The notes beneath the pieces were generated by a model, which made no database searches, was not told where the DNA came from, and was given only the letters and a program-made list of their open reading frames with translations. A DNA stretch of 64,000 bases from contig CAVQHI010000002.1 of NCBI GenBank assembly GCA_963712305.1, forward strand, positions 1,736,001 through 1,800,000, in the 5' to 3' direction. The number at the start of each line of letters is the position of its first letter. Positions within the stretch are counted from its first letter, which is position 1. This document shows, piece after piece, positions 36,079 to 45,313 of this stretch. The translations under genes and the position numbers were made by a program. Origin of the DNA: DATFNI01 sp963712305. GTDB lineage: Bacteria; Bacteroidota; Rhodothermia; Balneolales; DATFMH01.

Positions 36079-36944
36079 CAACCCACAGATCCCCTTTATT
36101 AAGGGAGATAAATCGGGTGACCTTTTTCATCAACGGTTCAGGTTCAAGTGTAATGATCGCATTCATTGTTGTACATGGGGCCAATCCCCCTGCACCCCCT
36201 TCGCCAAGGGGGAAAAAGTCGGTTAAATTTCATTATCAATGTTTACAGTCAGTTATTGGTTGACAGCCAAACTTCCCCCTTAATAAAGGGGGCGCAGGGG
36301 GTTGTCAACCCAGCGTAATTGCTGGAAATCCTCATGATTTAAACGACATCATATCAGAAAAATGCCCCTAAAAACTGTAACCAAAGTCTCCGAACACCTG
36401 TAAAGGAACTCCCCGGTCTGGACACATTTTTCGCCCGGGTATCGTCTGGAGAATCTTCAGGAACAACCTCATGACAGGTACATACGATGTCACTCAAAAT
36501 GACCCGGTCAAACGAATGGATTTAGTTGAAGAAAAGATGGATAGTGAATGAGTATTGGGTGGGTTGTCTGAAATTTTACGCTAACAAACCTACCATTAAA
36601 CTTCAGTAAGAGTGACGCCAGTTGCTAACCGGCTGCTGCAGAACGACGTGCGGAACACATCAGTAGCAACACCAGGTCATGATCATTCTGCGTGTCCGGT
36701 CTGTCGTTTGGTAACAATATACAGGAGTAAAATACTGAATAGAAAATTGAGAACTATTTAGCCCATTCGTTTTATACCTGCTTTCCATACGAAAAATGGA
36801 CCAGATGAACGATTCTCGCTCATTTGAACATGTACATTATGTGAGGACAAACGAATAAACATGTGACAACTTTGTTGTGATATCGAATTCGAACCCTTTC
36901 AATAATATTCAGACTGCCAGGTGTTAACGCAAATGGAGAATGTA
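36079..36944. other. Gene-free region rich in GC-palindromes
   Basis: Repeat members of the family are at about 36084-36112 (degenerate), about 36180-36225 (opposite orientation, CCAAGGGGGA core) and 36254-36310 (second copy of the 57-bp repeat). Beyond 36320 nothing clear is seen, apart from a start region for the next gene. No ORF supported. Confidence 0.5.
36254..36310 (+). repeat. 57-bp direct repeat, right copy flanking the DUF559 gene
   Basis: Matches 35578-35634 at 56 of 57 bases (one C/T difference), in the same orientation. The TCCCCCTTAATAAAGGGGG hairpin is complete. Confidence 0.8.
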
Positions 36945-37424
36945 ATGCAGAAAAAGTTGCTTCCAATTTCGATACTGATCATCACAATGGGCATATTTTT
37001 TGCAACCAATATTGCACAAGCCCAAAACTTCAGCAAGACCCAAAAAACAGGGGATGTTTCTGTGACCCTAAAAGTCCTTCCAGCCGAACATTTCAAAGGC
37101 TCTGATGCCGAAATGAAATGGGATGGCGGTGCGGAACCGAATTTAGTAGGGGGATCGTCAAAACCGAATCACCATCTCGTCGCATTTATAAAGAAAGACG
37201 GTAAACCGATGGAAGATGCTTCGGTCACTATTCGTTACAAGGAGCTTTCCCCCAAAAGTACCGATTGGATGTCATTGCCGGTTGCACGTATGCATGTGTC
37301 CGGTAAAAGCCTGAAGACGACCCATTATGGCAACAACGTATGGCTGGCAGAAGGTAAGTACGAAGCCAGCGTAACGGTAAATGACAACCCGCCGGCTACA
37401 TTCCACTTCTCAATAATGAAATAA
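36945..37424 (+). CDS. Secreted protein, unknown function
   Basis: 159 residues from the ATG at 36945, preceded by GGAG at 7-bp spacing. In-frame earlier starts at 36921 (GTG) and 36933 lack this site. Signal peptide MQKKLLPISILIITMGIFFA ... NIAQAQ. Mature part contains KPMEDASVTIRYKELSPKST and ends AKYEASVTVNDNP-like beta strands, suggesting an Ig-like or bacterial-Ig fold of extracellular type. No family recognised. Confidence 0.65.
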   Translation: MQKKLLPISILIITMGIFFATNIAQAQNFSKTQKTGDVSVTLKVLPAEHFKGSDAEMKWDGGAEPNLVGGSSKPNHHLVAFIKKDGKPMEDASVTIRYKELSPKSTDWMSLPVARMHVSGKSLKTTHYGNNVWLAEGKYEASVTVNDNPPATFHFSIMK

Positions 37425-38107
37425 ACCCAGTTGCTATAAAGTCGGCCATGTTCTTCCTGGCGACAAGTTTGAAGAATAGAACACGGACAGGAAGATAATG
37501 GATGATTGTATGGCTGTATGATTGATTGGCCCTATTTATTCATATATTCATCCATCCATTCATTCATACAGCCTGTGTCACTCTTTCGCAACTTACCTAT
37601 TACAAAATGGAGCACCACTACATGTGTAAGTGTGAGTAAAGTGATAGGACACTCGTCTATGAGCGTTACGGCACAGTTCTATGATCATACCGTGGCCTGA
37701 ACTTTCAGTCGATGGTGGATATGCTGGAATAGTCTCGCACATAATTAGAGATGTAGATTTGCTCGAAAGCATGCGTCCATATGAAGGGAGGGGCAGGGAT
37801 GAAAACGTGCGGTTACTCGAAATTTAAAGTCACCAGTGTTTCACCACTGGTGACAATATATCAGCACCTACGTTACCGTAGATAGCATATAAAAATATAT
37901 ACAAATGGATGGTATGTTGATTATGCAAAGTGGTGAATTGTACTGAAAAGTGGTTGCGTTTTATGTCGAAGAGTGACATTCTCCTGATTACCGCTGTGTA
38001 GGACCTCTAAGTCAGAGCAATGAGATCTTTTCCAGATGTCTTTTCGGATCTCGCTTATCAAGGACTGATAATGAAAATGCATTTAGAAGCCAATTGAACG
38101 GCGCCTG
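37425..38107. other. Gene-poor region with hairpins and an integrase remnant
   Basis: Contains a dispersed repeat copy at about 37471, a hairpin from about 37510 to 37574 (GGCTGTATGATTGAT with its near-inverse), an integrase C-terminal remnant (37623-37700), and a hairpin GTCACCAGTG / CACTGGTGAC at 37829-37854. No intact gene seen. Confidence 0.5.
37623..37700 (+). pseudogene. Tyrosine-recombinase C-terminal remnant
   Basis: 25 codons plus stop reading CVSVSKVIGHSSMSVTAQFY and DHTVA, which match the C-terminal catalytic motif of phage-type integrases (LGHSSxxVTxxYxH). Only this terminal piece remains, and the rest of the domain is absent upstream. It marks a former integrated element. Confidence 0.5.
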
Positions 38108-38581
38108 TCAATACATCGAAGGTGTCAAGTCCGAATTGTAGATAAAACTTTGAATCTTCCACTGTCCGTTCTCTTTTCTCAGAATGGCGATATACTTGCC
38201 AGCGTCCACACTCTGACCATTTCCATCGCTTACCGTGTATTTACCGATTTCATGACCGGATTTATCATGTAATGCAGATTGTACCGCTTCGAGATTCAGC
38301 GTGGAAAAACCGGTACTTATCAGGTTGCTGAAAAAATTCGATATCGCGGTATGTCCCTTGACCGATTTCACATTCGGCGGCATCAACATGCCCTCACTGG
38401 TAAACAAAGCAGCTATTCCTCCAGCGTTACCGTTGGACCATGCCTGCATAAATTTTGTATTGATAGCGCTAATTGATTCCTTAGCCGGTGCCTTATGAGA
38501 TGAGGACTTCACCTGTGCCAGTACCGTTTCAGAGCCGAGTAATAAAAGTGATACACTCAAACAAAAAATCCATTTTTTCAT
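38108..38581 (-). CDS. Secreted SnoaL/DUF4440-like protein
   Basis: 157 residues. Signal peptide about 1-22 (ending VLAQVKSS). The mature part has the alpha+beta cone pattern of DUF4440/SnoaL-like proteins: INTKFMQAWSNGNAGGIAAL, FTSEGMLMPPNVKSVKGHTA and KENGQWKIQSFIYNSD. Such proteins form dimers with a hydrophobic pocket. Enzyme or binding function unknown. Single gene with no good Shine-Dalgarno. Confidence 0.82.
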   Translation of the reverse strand: MKKWIFCLSVSLLLLGSETVLAQVKSSSHKAPAKESISAINTKFMQAWSNGNAGGIAALFTSEGMLMPPNVKSVKGHTAISNFFSNLISTGFSTLNLEAVQSALHDKSGHEIGKYTVSDGNGQSVDAGKYIAILRKENGQWKIQSFIYNSDLTPSMY

Positions 38582-38868
38582 TAACCGTCTCCCTGTCTTT
38601 GAGTTAACTGTGTATTAGGGTTAATAATCCGAATATTATTGTATAGCTGCAACCGGATTGCGTTTGTTTCACGCGGAGTTCAGTTATCTGGCCGGTCATT
38701 ATGGAATACATGGGTAATCGTCCGGCATCTGGCTTGTATGTAACCATTTAATTACATTAATAAAACGTTACTTGAATCTTAGCCTTTCCCATAGGGAGTC
38801 CATCAGATTATACGAAGGTCCGTAAGGCCCCTAAAAATGCCACTTTTTTTCTTACATGGAGGGTCAGA

Positions 38869-39636
38869 ATGTGGTATAAGAAGATGATCATTCGACAGTT
38901 AGTCTTTGTTGTGCTGATGTTTGCGGCAGCACCGTCTGTTTTGGCACAAAACGTTTCAGGATTCGTGATTGATCTTGAGGCAGGACCGGTATGGCAGACC
39001 CGTAATGACGTGCAGATTCCCAACACCGATGCAGGTACCCGGTTTTCGCTGGTCGAACTTGCCGGGAAGGGTCCCTGGCCAGCCGTGCGGCTTTATCTTA
39101 CCTGGAATATAAACAACCGGCACAGCTTCCGCGCTCTTCTCGCTCCGCTTACCTACACCGAAACGGGTTCATTTACAAGTTTGGTGGACTTCGCAGGTAA
39201 ATCCTATGTACCCGGCACTCCGGTCGATGGTACCTACAAATTCAATTCCTGGCGGCTTGGTTACCGATATCGCTTTCTGGACCACGAGCGATTGAAATTG
39301 TCGGTCGGATTCACAGCAAAAATCCGTGACGCAAAGATTGAGCTGAAGCAGGGAAGTACAACCAGCAAAAAGACGGATGTTGGTTTTGTGCCTCTTCTTT
39401 ATCTCGGAGCCGACTGGCAGTTCGCCGGGAAATGGTATTTATTATTCGACTTTGAGGGTCTGGCCGGTGGACCTGGGCGCGCATTCGACATCGCTCTCAA
39501 GCCGTACTTCGCAATCAGTGATCACTGGGGCATTGGTGCCGGTTACCGCACTCTTGAGGGTGGCGCTGACGTCGAGTCGGTTTATAACTTCGCCTGGCTG
39601 CACTACGCCGTGGTATCCTTGACCTATCGTTTCTGA
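38869..39636 (+). CDS. Outer-membrane beta-barrel-like secreted protein
   Basis: 255 residues. A signal peptide (about 1-26, ending SVLAQ) is followed by alternating hydrophobic strands (e.g. RLKLSVGFTAKIRDAKIELK) and a C-terminal aromatic end LTYRF, the usual beta-signal for BAM insertion. Shine-Dalgarno GGAGGG lies 5 bp before the ATG. Role unknown. Confidence 0.72.
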   Translation: MWYKKMIIRQLVFVVLMFAAAPSVLAQNVSGFVIDLEAGPVWQTRNDVQIPNTDAGTRFSLVELAGKGPWPAVRLYLTWNINNRHSFRALLAPLTYTETGSFTSLVDFAGKSYVPGTPVDGTYKFNSWRLGYRYRFLDHERLKLSVGFTAKIRDAKIELKQGSTTSKKTDVGFVPLLYLGADWQFAGKWYLLFDFEGLAGGPGRAFDIALKPYFAISDHWGIGAGYRTLEGGADVESVYNFAWLHYAVVSLTYRF

Positions 39637-39743
39637 AATAGAGTGCTCATACCATCTATGGATAAAATTCCATAAACGACAATCATAGCGCGTATCTTAC
39701 GTCCTTTATGCGCAGTGTTGTCGGGAAACAAACAGAAATCAGA

Positions 39744-40241
39744 ATGTCATCATTAACAGTACGAAAACAGATCCTGGGATTAATAGGATGGCTTGTAGTG
39801 AGCTATGCTGCTTCTGCCGTTGGAGCGGTGGCTTCCATACAGGCCAGGTCTTTCTACGGCCAACTCATCCAGCCTGATTGGGCGCCGCCTCCAGTTATAT
39901 TTGGTCCGGTTTGGACGGTTCTATACACTCTGATGGGTATAGCTGCCTGGTTGGTCTGGCGTTCCGGTGGATTCCGTCTCAATCGACCAGCGCTATCATT
40001 GTTTCTGCTGCAGCTTGTGTTCAATGCGTTGTGGAGTTGGCTTTTCTTTGCATGGAATTTAGGTGCTTTAGCACTTGCAGATATTATAGTGCTGTGGATC
40101 CTAATCGCGGCCACCCTTGTCTCTTTCTGGCGCGTGCGCCCGCTTGCCGGTGGACTTCTTATCCCATACTTGCTGTGGGTCAGTTTCGCAGGAGTACTAA
40201 ATTATTCTCTATGGCAACTCAACCCGCAGATTCTTGGTTAG
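39744..40241 (+). CDS. tspO: TspO/MBR-family membrane protein
   Basis: 165 residues from the ATG at 39744. An upstream in-frame start would add 12 hydrophilic residues and is not needed. Five transmembrane helices. Family signature: WAPPPVIFGPVWTVLYTLMG (loop and TM2) and NALWSWLFFAWNLGALALAD (TM3-TM4). The family binds tetrapyrroles and cholesterol-like ligands and modulates stress responses. Single gene between a barrel protein and the defence island. Confidence 0.9.
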   Translation: MSSLTVRKQILGLIGWLVVSYAASAVGAVASIQARSFYGQLIQPDWAPPPVIFGPVWTVLYTLMGIAAWLVWRSGGFRLNRPALSLFLLQLVFNALWSWLFFAWNLGALALADIIVLWILIAATLVSFWRVRPLAGGLLIPYLLWVSFAGVLNYSLWQLNPQILG

Positions 40242-40340
40242 GAGCATACACCTTGCAAGGAAAGGGGGGGACAGATTACTAAAGTGTTGAGGCAAAGGGT
40301 ATTATTTTTTTAAAGCCAGAGCTTTTTTCTATGAAGTTGT

Positions 40341-40841
40341 TTAGAAGTTATTCCATTTATCAAGTATTCCGGCATAAGCCTTCATTAGCTTCTCATTGGT
40401 TTTATAATACGTGTTTTGTTCGAGCACTTTTTCCAATTTCGATTGGGCAACTTCCGGCTCAATAATCTGATTTTCGACCAACTGATCAAAAATCCATAGC
40501 AGTCCGTGCGTGTCGATACCGTGGGTGCGTCCCGATCTCCTTAGGACTTTATCGCTTGTCAGTAAAATAGCCTCATCACTTTTTGCAAGGTACCAAACGG
40601 ATCGATCGGCAATAGATAGTGATTTGGATAGTCCATGGGTTTCAGTGTGGGTAACAAAATCATCGGTTAATTTCAGCACTTCCAAACGGCTATTGGATAG
40701 AACAGATCTATGCCCTTCATCCAGCTCCATCCATACCTGGTAAGATGTGATAATACGGTAGGGCAGGCGAAAGAAGGCTTCGTGTCCTTCACACTCAAGC
40801 AGGTCGATGAATATACATGCGTCTGTTACTGCAATTTCCAT
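40341..40841 (-). CDS. PIN-domain putative toxin RNase
   Basis: 166 residues. The PIN acidic set is visible: Asp7 (VTDACIF), Glu39 (VWMELDEG), Asp79 (SIADRSV) and Asp97 (LLTSDKVL). Gene directly follows the HTH-ImmA gene with no gap (its ATG ends at 40839, antitoxin stop at 40842), so the two form an operon. Predicted Mg2+-dependent RNase toxin. Pairings of this kind (COG2856 with a PIN protein) have been predicted as toxin-antitoxin systems. Stops and start agree in one frame. Confidence 0.82.
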   Translation of the reverse strand: MEIAVTDACIFIDLLECEGHEAFFRLPYRIITSYQVWMELDEGHRSVLSNSRLEVLKLTDDFVTHTETHGLSKSLSIADRSVWYLAKSDEAILLTSDKVLRRSGRTHGIDTHGLLWIFDQLVENQIIEPEVAQSKLEKVLEQNTYYKTNEKLMKAYAGILDKWNNF

Positions 40842-41906
40842 TTATCCGAGTAAAAAATGTTTCCTGAACTCACTGAGACGCTGGTTTTTCAGAGAAGCAG
40901 CTTTAGAGACAGTAATGTATTCTTCCGCAATAGCCTGACCTATTAGCTGATCAAAACGCAAGGTTTTTTCCTGGCCATGATAGGTCGCAAGTTTGCTCTC
41001 GTCCTTTTTGTATCCGGTTCGGGACATAAACTGGAAAAAGGATTTGAAAGAAGCTTCACTGATTACTCGCAATTCCCTGAGCCTGTACATGACGGCCTGG
41101 ATTGAAATGCCGTACTGTTCCTTGATTGCTACCAATTCCTGCAATCCGATACGTTTTCTTTTGAGGCCAAGTTCTTTTTCGATGACACGCTTGTCCAGCA
41201 GCATAGCACCGGCGAAGTAGTGACACAGTTTTTCCTGTTCCTTTTCGCTAAAGTCTTTTATGGATAAGAGTAAGTGCCCCAATTCATGTAATATGGTAAA
41301 CCGGTATCGATCAACGACGTCCGCCGCGGCGGACTGATTCAGTACGATTACGGGAATAGAATTTCCTATCCAGGTGGAAAATCCATCGATGGAATCCTCT
41401 CCCTCAATTTCGATCACTTTAATGCCCTGGTGTTCTAAAAGCCCGATGATATTATAGAGTGGATCAGTTCCGAGATTCCAGGCTTCCCGAAGTTTTTGAG
41501 CCGCTATTTCAACATCTGATTTACTGGATATAGTGATATCTACTATTGGGTTTTCAACGCCTGGTTGCTTACCAATGATCTGTTCGAGTTCGAGATAGCG
41601 CTCCAACAGATCCCTTGCAGTTTCGATAATCCTGTTTTGCTCTTTCTTTCTAAGGGATGAAAGCTTCCGGAAGGTGATTTCACCATCCCGAAAGCTTTCG
41701 GGATGGTCCCTGTAAAAATAATCCGGTTTAACATCCAGGGCATTGGCCAGCTCCTGGATCATCACATTATCCGGTTCCACTTCCCCTTTTTCATATTTGT
41801 GCAGGGCCTGGCGACTGACTTTGTTCTGCATACGATCTGACAAATCCTGAAGGGATAGACCCCGCATCAGACGTGCATGCAGCAAACGGCGACCTATTTG
41901 AGTCAT
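40842..41906 (-). CDS. HTH-ImmA/IrrE metallopeptidase antitoxin
   Basis: 354 residues from the ATG at 41906 with GGAGGA upstream. An XRE HTH spans about 1-65 (GLSLQDLSDRMQNKVSRQALHKYE region). The zinc-peptidase motif HELGH is at 207-211 (FTILHELGHLLLS). The residues DHPESFRDG at 67-75 are encoded by a perfect 26-bp palindrome (41682-41707), suggesting insertion of a repeat in frame. It probably neutralises the PIN protein and represses the promoter at the 41931-41975 palindrome, with cleavage relieving repression in the related phage/ICE systems. Confidence 0.85.
   Translation of the reverse strand: MTQIGRRLLHARLMRGLSLQDLSDRMQNKVSRQALHKYEKGEVEPDNVMIQELANALDVKPDYFYRDHPESFRDGEITFRKLSSLRKKEQNRIIETARDLLERYLELEQIIGKQPGVENPIVDITISSKSDVEIAAQKLREAWNLGTDPLYNIIGLLEHQGIKVIEIEGEDSIDGFSTWIGNSIPVIVLNQSAAADVVDRYRFTILHELGHLLLSIKDFSEKEQEKLCHYFAGAMLLDKRVIEKELGLKRKRIGLQELVAIKEQYGISIQAVMYRLRELRVISEASFKSFFQFMSRTGYKKDESKLATYHGQEKTLRFDQLIGQAIAEEYITVSKAASLKNQRLSEFRKHFLLG
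41682..41707. repeat. 26-bp perfect palindrome inside the ImmA-type gene
   Basis: Self-complementary over 26 bases, centred on CCCGAAAGCTTTCGGG. The same core lies at 42352-42369 between genes. It encodes DHPESFRDG in the linker between HTH and peptidase domains. Confidence 0.75.
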
Positions 41907-41930
41907 AATATTCCTCCGCGTGTATAAGTA

Positions 41931-41975
41931 TTCAGTTGACAAAATAGCATATATTTATATATTTTGTCAACTGAA
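41931..41975. promoter_or_regulatory. Large palindromic operator between divergent genes
   Basis: 15-bp perfect arms TTCAGTTGACAAAAT (41931-41945) and ATTTTGTCAACTGAA (41961-41975) around a 15-base A/T spacer. It overlaps the promoter of the HTH-ImmA gene (minus) and lies 47 bp before the 103-residue gene (plus), so it probably mediates autorepression and control of both. Confidence 0.75.
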
Positions 41976-42021
41976 TAACGAGATGTAACATTCCATATTT
42001 CATCAAAAAGGAGAGACGCAC

Positions 42022-42333
42022 ATGATAACAATTACTATAGGTTCCGATACACAACGCACCTATTCTGGGCATGAAACCAATCGGTGGATAGCACAGCAGA
42101 TAGAAAGGCGAAACAGAGATAACCACCCTTATTGTCTTTTGCTGAATATTTCTGAGGGAGATATAAACGTCACGTTATCGGCTGGTACCTGTCCAGGTGG
42201 TGCGGGTGGAAGGATGCCAAATCGAAAAGAAGAGAAGATTCTATCATTATGGAATCACATAGATTTTGATTCAAAACCGATAAACCCGGGCCTGGTCATT
42301 TCGTTCTTGAATAAATTAGGTGGATTGCTGTAA
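42022..42333 (+). CDS. Small protein of the toxin-antitoxin locus, unknown
   Basis: 103 residues with a strong AAAGGAGAG Shine-Dalgarno. Contains CPGGAGGRMPNRKEEKILSL near residues 57-76, a conserved-looking Cys-Pro-Gly-Gly and charged patch, and no transmembrane segment. Divergent from the HTH-ImmA gene and separated by the shared palindrome. I do not recognise the family. Its location suggests a role with that pair or the restriction locus that follows. Confidence 0.7.
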   Translation: MITITIGSDTQRTYSGHETNRWIAQQIERRNRDNHPYCLLLNISEGDINVTLSAGTCPGGAGGRMPNRKEEKILSLWNHIDFDSKPINPGLVISFLNKLGGLL

Positions 42334-42351
42334 TCACCCTCTACTCCTCGT

Positions 42352-42369
42352 TCCCGAAAGCTTTCGGGA
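42352..42369. repeat. 18-bp palindrome TCCCGAAAGCTTTCGGGA
   Basis: Lies between the 103-residue gene and hsdM. Same core as the palindrome inside the HTH-ImmA gene. Confidence 0.7.
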
Positions 42370-42490
42370 GAGCGTCGTAACGAGAACCCACTCCATTTTC
42401 ACAAATTTTCCCCTTGCTTCTCTCCCCCCATCCCTGCAAATTGGGTTCACTTATAAATGATGTGATTGGTGAACCTGAACGAATTTTTGC

Positions 42491-44128
42491 ATGCCTGCTA
42501 ACACTACTGATCTTGAAAAACGTCTTTGGGAGGCGGCCGATAAGCTGAGGGCCAATTCCAATTTCAGCTCTTTTGAATATTCCACGCCCGTTTTGGGAAT
42601 CATCTTCCTTCGCTTTGCCTGGCAGCGGTTTCTGTGGGTGCATGAACGCCTGGAAAAAGAATCGACGGGCCGCAGGCAAGTGGGACCTGCGGATTACAAG
42701 GCCGAAGGCGTCATCTATCTGCCGGAAGAAGCGCGGTATGAGTTATTGCTGAAATTGCCGGAGAGTGAACCGATCGGGCAGAGGGTGAATGAGGCCATGG
42801 AGGCCATCGAACGGACCAACGAAGAGTTGAAGGATGTGCTTCCGAAGAACTACGATCGTTTTGATGCTTCGCTGCTCAAGGATCTGTTCAAGACCTTTTC
42901 CTCCATTCCGATGGATGTGCAGGGAGATGTGTTCGGCAGGATCTATGAGTATTTCCTGGGCAACTTTGCCATGAGTGAAGGGCAGAAGGGCGGCGAGTTC
43001 TTCACGCCCACGTCTATCGTTAAACTCATCGTGGAAATTATCGAGCCGTATTCGGGGATGATCCTGGACCCGGCCTGTGGTTCGGGCGGTATGTTCATCC
43101 AGTCGGATAAGTTCCGGCAGCGACACCGCATGGGATCCGCCGATGTGTTGTCTGTCTATGGGCAGGAGAAGGTGGATAACACCGTGCGGCTGTGTAAGAT
43201 GAACCTGGCGGTGCACGGACTGGAGGGCGATATCCGCTCGGGTAATACCTATTATGAGAACCGGCACAACTGTGTGGGGCGTTTCGATTATGTGATGGCC
43301 AATCCGCCGTTTAATGTGAACGGGGTGGATAAGGAAGCCATCGAAGGGGATCCCCGCTATCCCTTCGGCATTCCCAACACGGACAATGCCAATTACCTGT
43401 GGATCCAGGAGTTTTACAGTGCGCTGAATGAGCAGGGACGGGCCGGTTTTGTGATGGCCAACTCGGCGGCCGATGCCCGTCATTCGGAGCTGGAGATCCG
43501 CCGCAAACTGATTGAAAGCGGAGCGGTGGATGTGATGGTGGCCGTCAGTTCCAATTTCTTTTACACGGTGACCCTGCCGTGTACCCTCTGGTTTTTTGAC
43601 AAGGGAAAGAAAGGAACCGAACGGAAGAACAAGGTCTTGTTTATCGATGCCCGCACTATCTACCGGCAGATCGACCGGGCCCACCGCGAATATACGGAGG
43701 AACAACTGGCGTTTATTTCCAACATCGTTCGATTATACCGTGGCGAGGAACTCGGCGTTGGGACCTCCCATGAGATCTCCCAACAGACGGGAAATGGAAT
43801 GGTAAAGGCTGCCGAGCGGGAAGCATCCTATGAAACCAACAGCAACGGCATCCATCAGCCGGAGAATATAGATGAGATGTTTGTCGACGGGACCTACCAG
43901 GATGTCCCCGGACTCTGCAAGGTGGCAACGATCGAGGATATCGAAGAACAAGGGTGGAGCCTGAATCCCGGTCGTTATGTGGGTGTAGCTGAGCGGGAAG
44001 AGGATGATGTGGATTTTAAGGTGCGATTGGAGGAGTTATATGAAGAATTGGAAATTCTGAATGCTGAATCAAAAGATTTGGAAGAAAATATTTCAAATAA
44101 TATTCAATCGATTTTAAATGAAGTTTAG
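42491..44128 (+). CDS. hsdM: Type I restriction-modification methyltransferase subunit
   Basis: 545 residues. N-terminal HsdM bundle (RLWEAADKLRANSNFSSFEY), then the N6-adenine methyltransferase core with motif I DPACGSGGMF (Asp193 and on) and catalytic NPPF (271-274). The C-terminal part ends in a long coil. Transfers methyl groups from S-adenosylmethionine to adenine at the target set by the specificity subunit. Its last 11 bases overlap hsdS. No frameshift is seen, in contrast to the accessory genes downstream. Confidence 0.95.
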   Translation: MPANTTDLEKRLWEAADKLRANSNFSSFEYSTPVLGIIFLRFAWQRFLWVHERLEKESTGRRQVGPADYKAEGVIYLPEEARYELLLKLPESEPIGQRVNEAMEAIERTNEELKDVLPKNYDRFDASLLKDLFKTFSSIPMDVQGDVFGRIYEYFLGNFAMSEGQKGGEFFTPTSIVKLIVEIIEPYSGMILDPACGSGGMFIQSDKFRQRHRMGSADVLSVYGQEKVDNTVRLCKMNLAVHGLEGDIRSGNTYYENRHNCVGRFDYVMANPPFNVNGVDKEAIEGDPRYPFGIPNTDNANYLWIQEFYSALNEQGRAGFVMANSAADARHSELEIRRKLIESGAVDVMVAVSSNFFYTVTLPCTLWFFDKGKKGTERKNKVLFIDARTIYRQIDRAHREYTEEQLAFISNIVRLYRGEELGVGTSHEISQQTGNGMVKAAEREASYETNSNGIHQPENIDEMFVDGTYQDVPGLCKVATIEDIEEQGWSLNPGRYVGVAEREEDDVDFKVRLEELYEELEILNAESKDLEENISNNIQSILNEV

Positions 44129-45313
44129 AGATTTCGTCGAAATAAATCCGAAATTTCGTCTTACAAAAGGTGAAGAGTATCCATATGTAGAAATGGCAGA
44201 TTTGGATCCATCTTTCGGATATGTTTCAAATAGACAAAAGAGAATATTTAAGAGTGGAGGATCTAAATTTGAGGATGGTGACACCTTATTTGCTCGTATA
44301 ACACCTTGTCTTGAAAATGGGAAAATAGCCAGGTTTAAATCAAATGGAGGTGAAAAAGCATTTGGTTCAACAGAATTCTTTGTATTTAGAGCTAAGGAAG
44401 GCATATCGGATCCAGATTATATCTTTTTCCTGAGTAAGAGTTCTATTATCAAAGAAACGGCAGAAAAAAGTATGACGGGTGCTTCAGGTAGACAAAGAGC
44501 CGATGTTAAAGCTGTCGAGGAAGTAGAAATTGATCCGCCAGATATAAAAGATCAAGAAAAGATTGCCTCGATCCTCTCTGCCTTCGATGACCTGATTGAA
44601 AACAACACCCGTCGCATACAGATCCTGGAGGAGATGGCCCGGCTGATTTATAAGGAATGGTTTGTGCATTTCCGCTATCCCGGTCATGAGAGCGTGCCGC
44701 TTGTCGATTCTCCGTTGGGTAAAATTCCGAAAGGGTGGGAGTTGAAGAAAGTAATAGATTTGTACAATACCAGTGCTGGTGGTACCCCCAACAGGAAAAG
44801 AACCGAATATTATAACGGGAGTATTCCTTGGATAAAGACCAAGAAATTAAATGATTCTTTTATTCAATCGTCAGAAGAAACTATTACTGAGTCAGGTTTG
44901 AAAAATTCTTCTGCAAAACTTTTCCCGAAAAATACAGTATTAGTTGCCATGTATGGTGCCACAGTGGGTCAACTTGGAATACTTGATATGGATGCAACAA
45001 CCAATCAAGCTTGTTGTGCAGTATTACAAAAGACACTGCAGTTTGACTATAGCTATATCTTTCTGACTCTTTTAGAAAATAAAGCTGAATTAATTGGTTT
45101 GAGTCAGGGTGCAGCACAACAAAATATAAATCAGGGTCATGTGAAGGATTTTAATATCCTTAAACCCGAAGCAAAAATACTTGCAGCTTTTCAAAAAATA
45201 GTACATCCAATGTTTGATCAACTTAGAATACTTATAAGACACAATGATATTTTGAAGGACACTCGGGATCTGCTCTTGTACCTAAACTCATATCGGGGGG
45301 TATTAAAGTTTAA
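44118..45313 (+). CDS. hsdS: Type I specificity subunit, C-terminus frameshifted
   Basis: Two target-recognition halves are seen: TRD1 (about 1-150, with EINPKFRLTKGEEYPYVEMA) and TRD2 after the conserved helix LIYKEWFVHFRYPGHE, with IPKGWELKKVIDLYNTSAGG opening TRD2. Written frame runs to 45359, but the family's LLPKLISG-type end is found in another frame at 45281-45313, indicating an indel near 45279. The intended end is taken as TAA 45311-45313. It overlaps the ATG of the following SIR2-like gene (TAATG). Determines the recognition sequence, which cannot be inferred from sequence alone. Confidence 0.85.

Noticed and set aside
42743..43705. 320-residue minus-strand open frame opposite hsdM
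   Set aside because: A shadow of the methyltransferase gene. The His- and Ile-rich composition is typical of an antisense frame.
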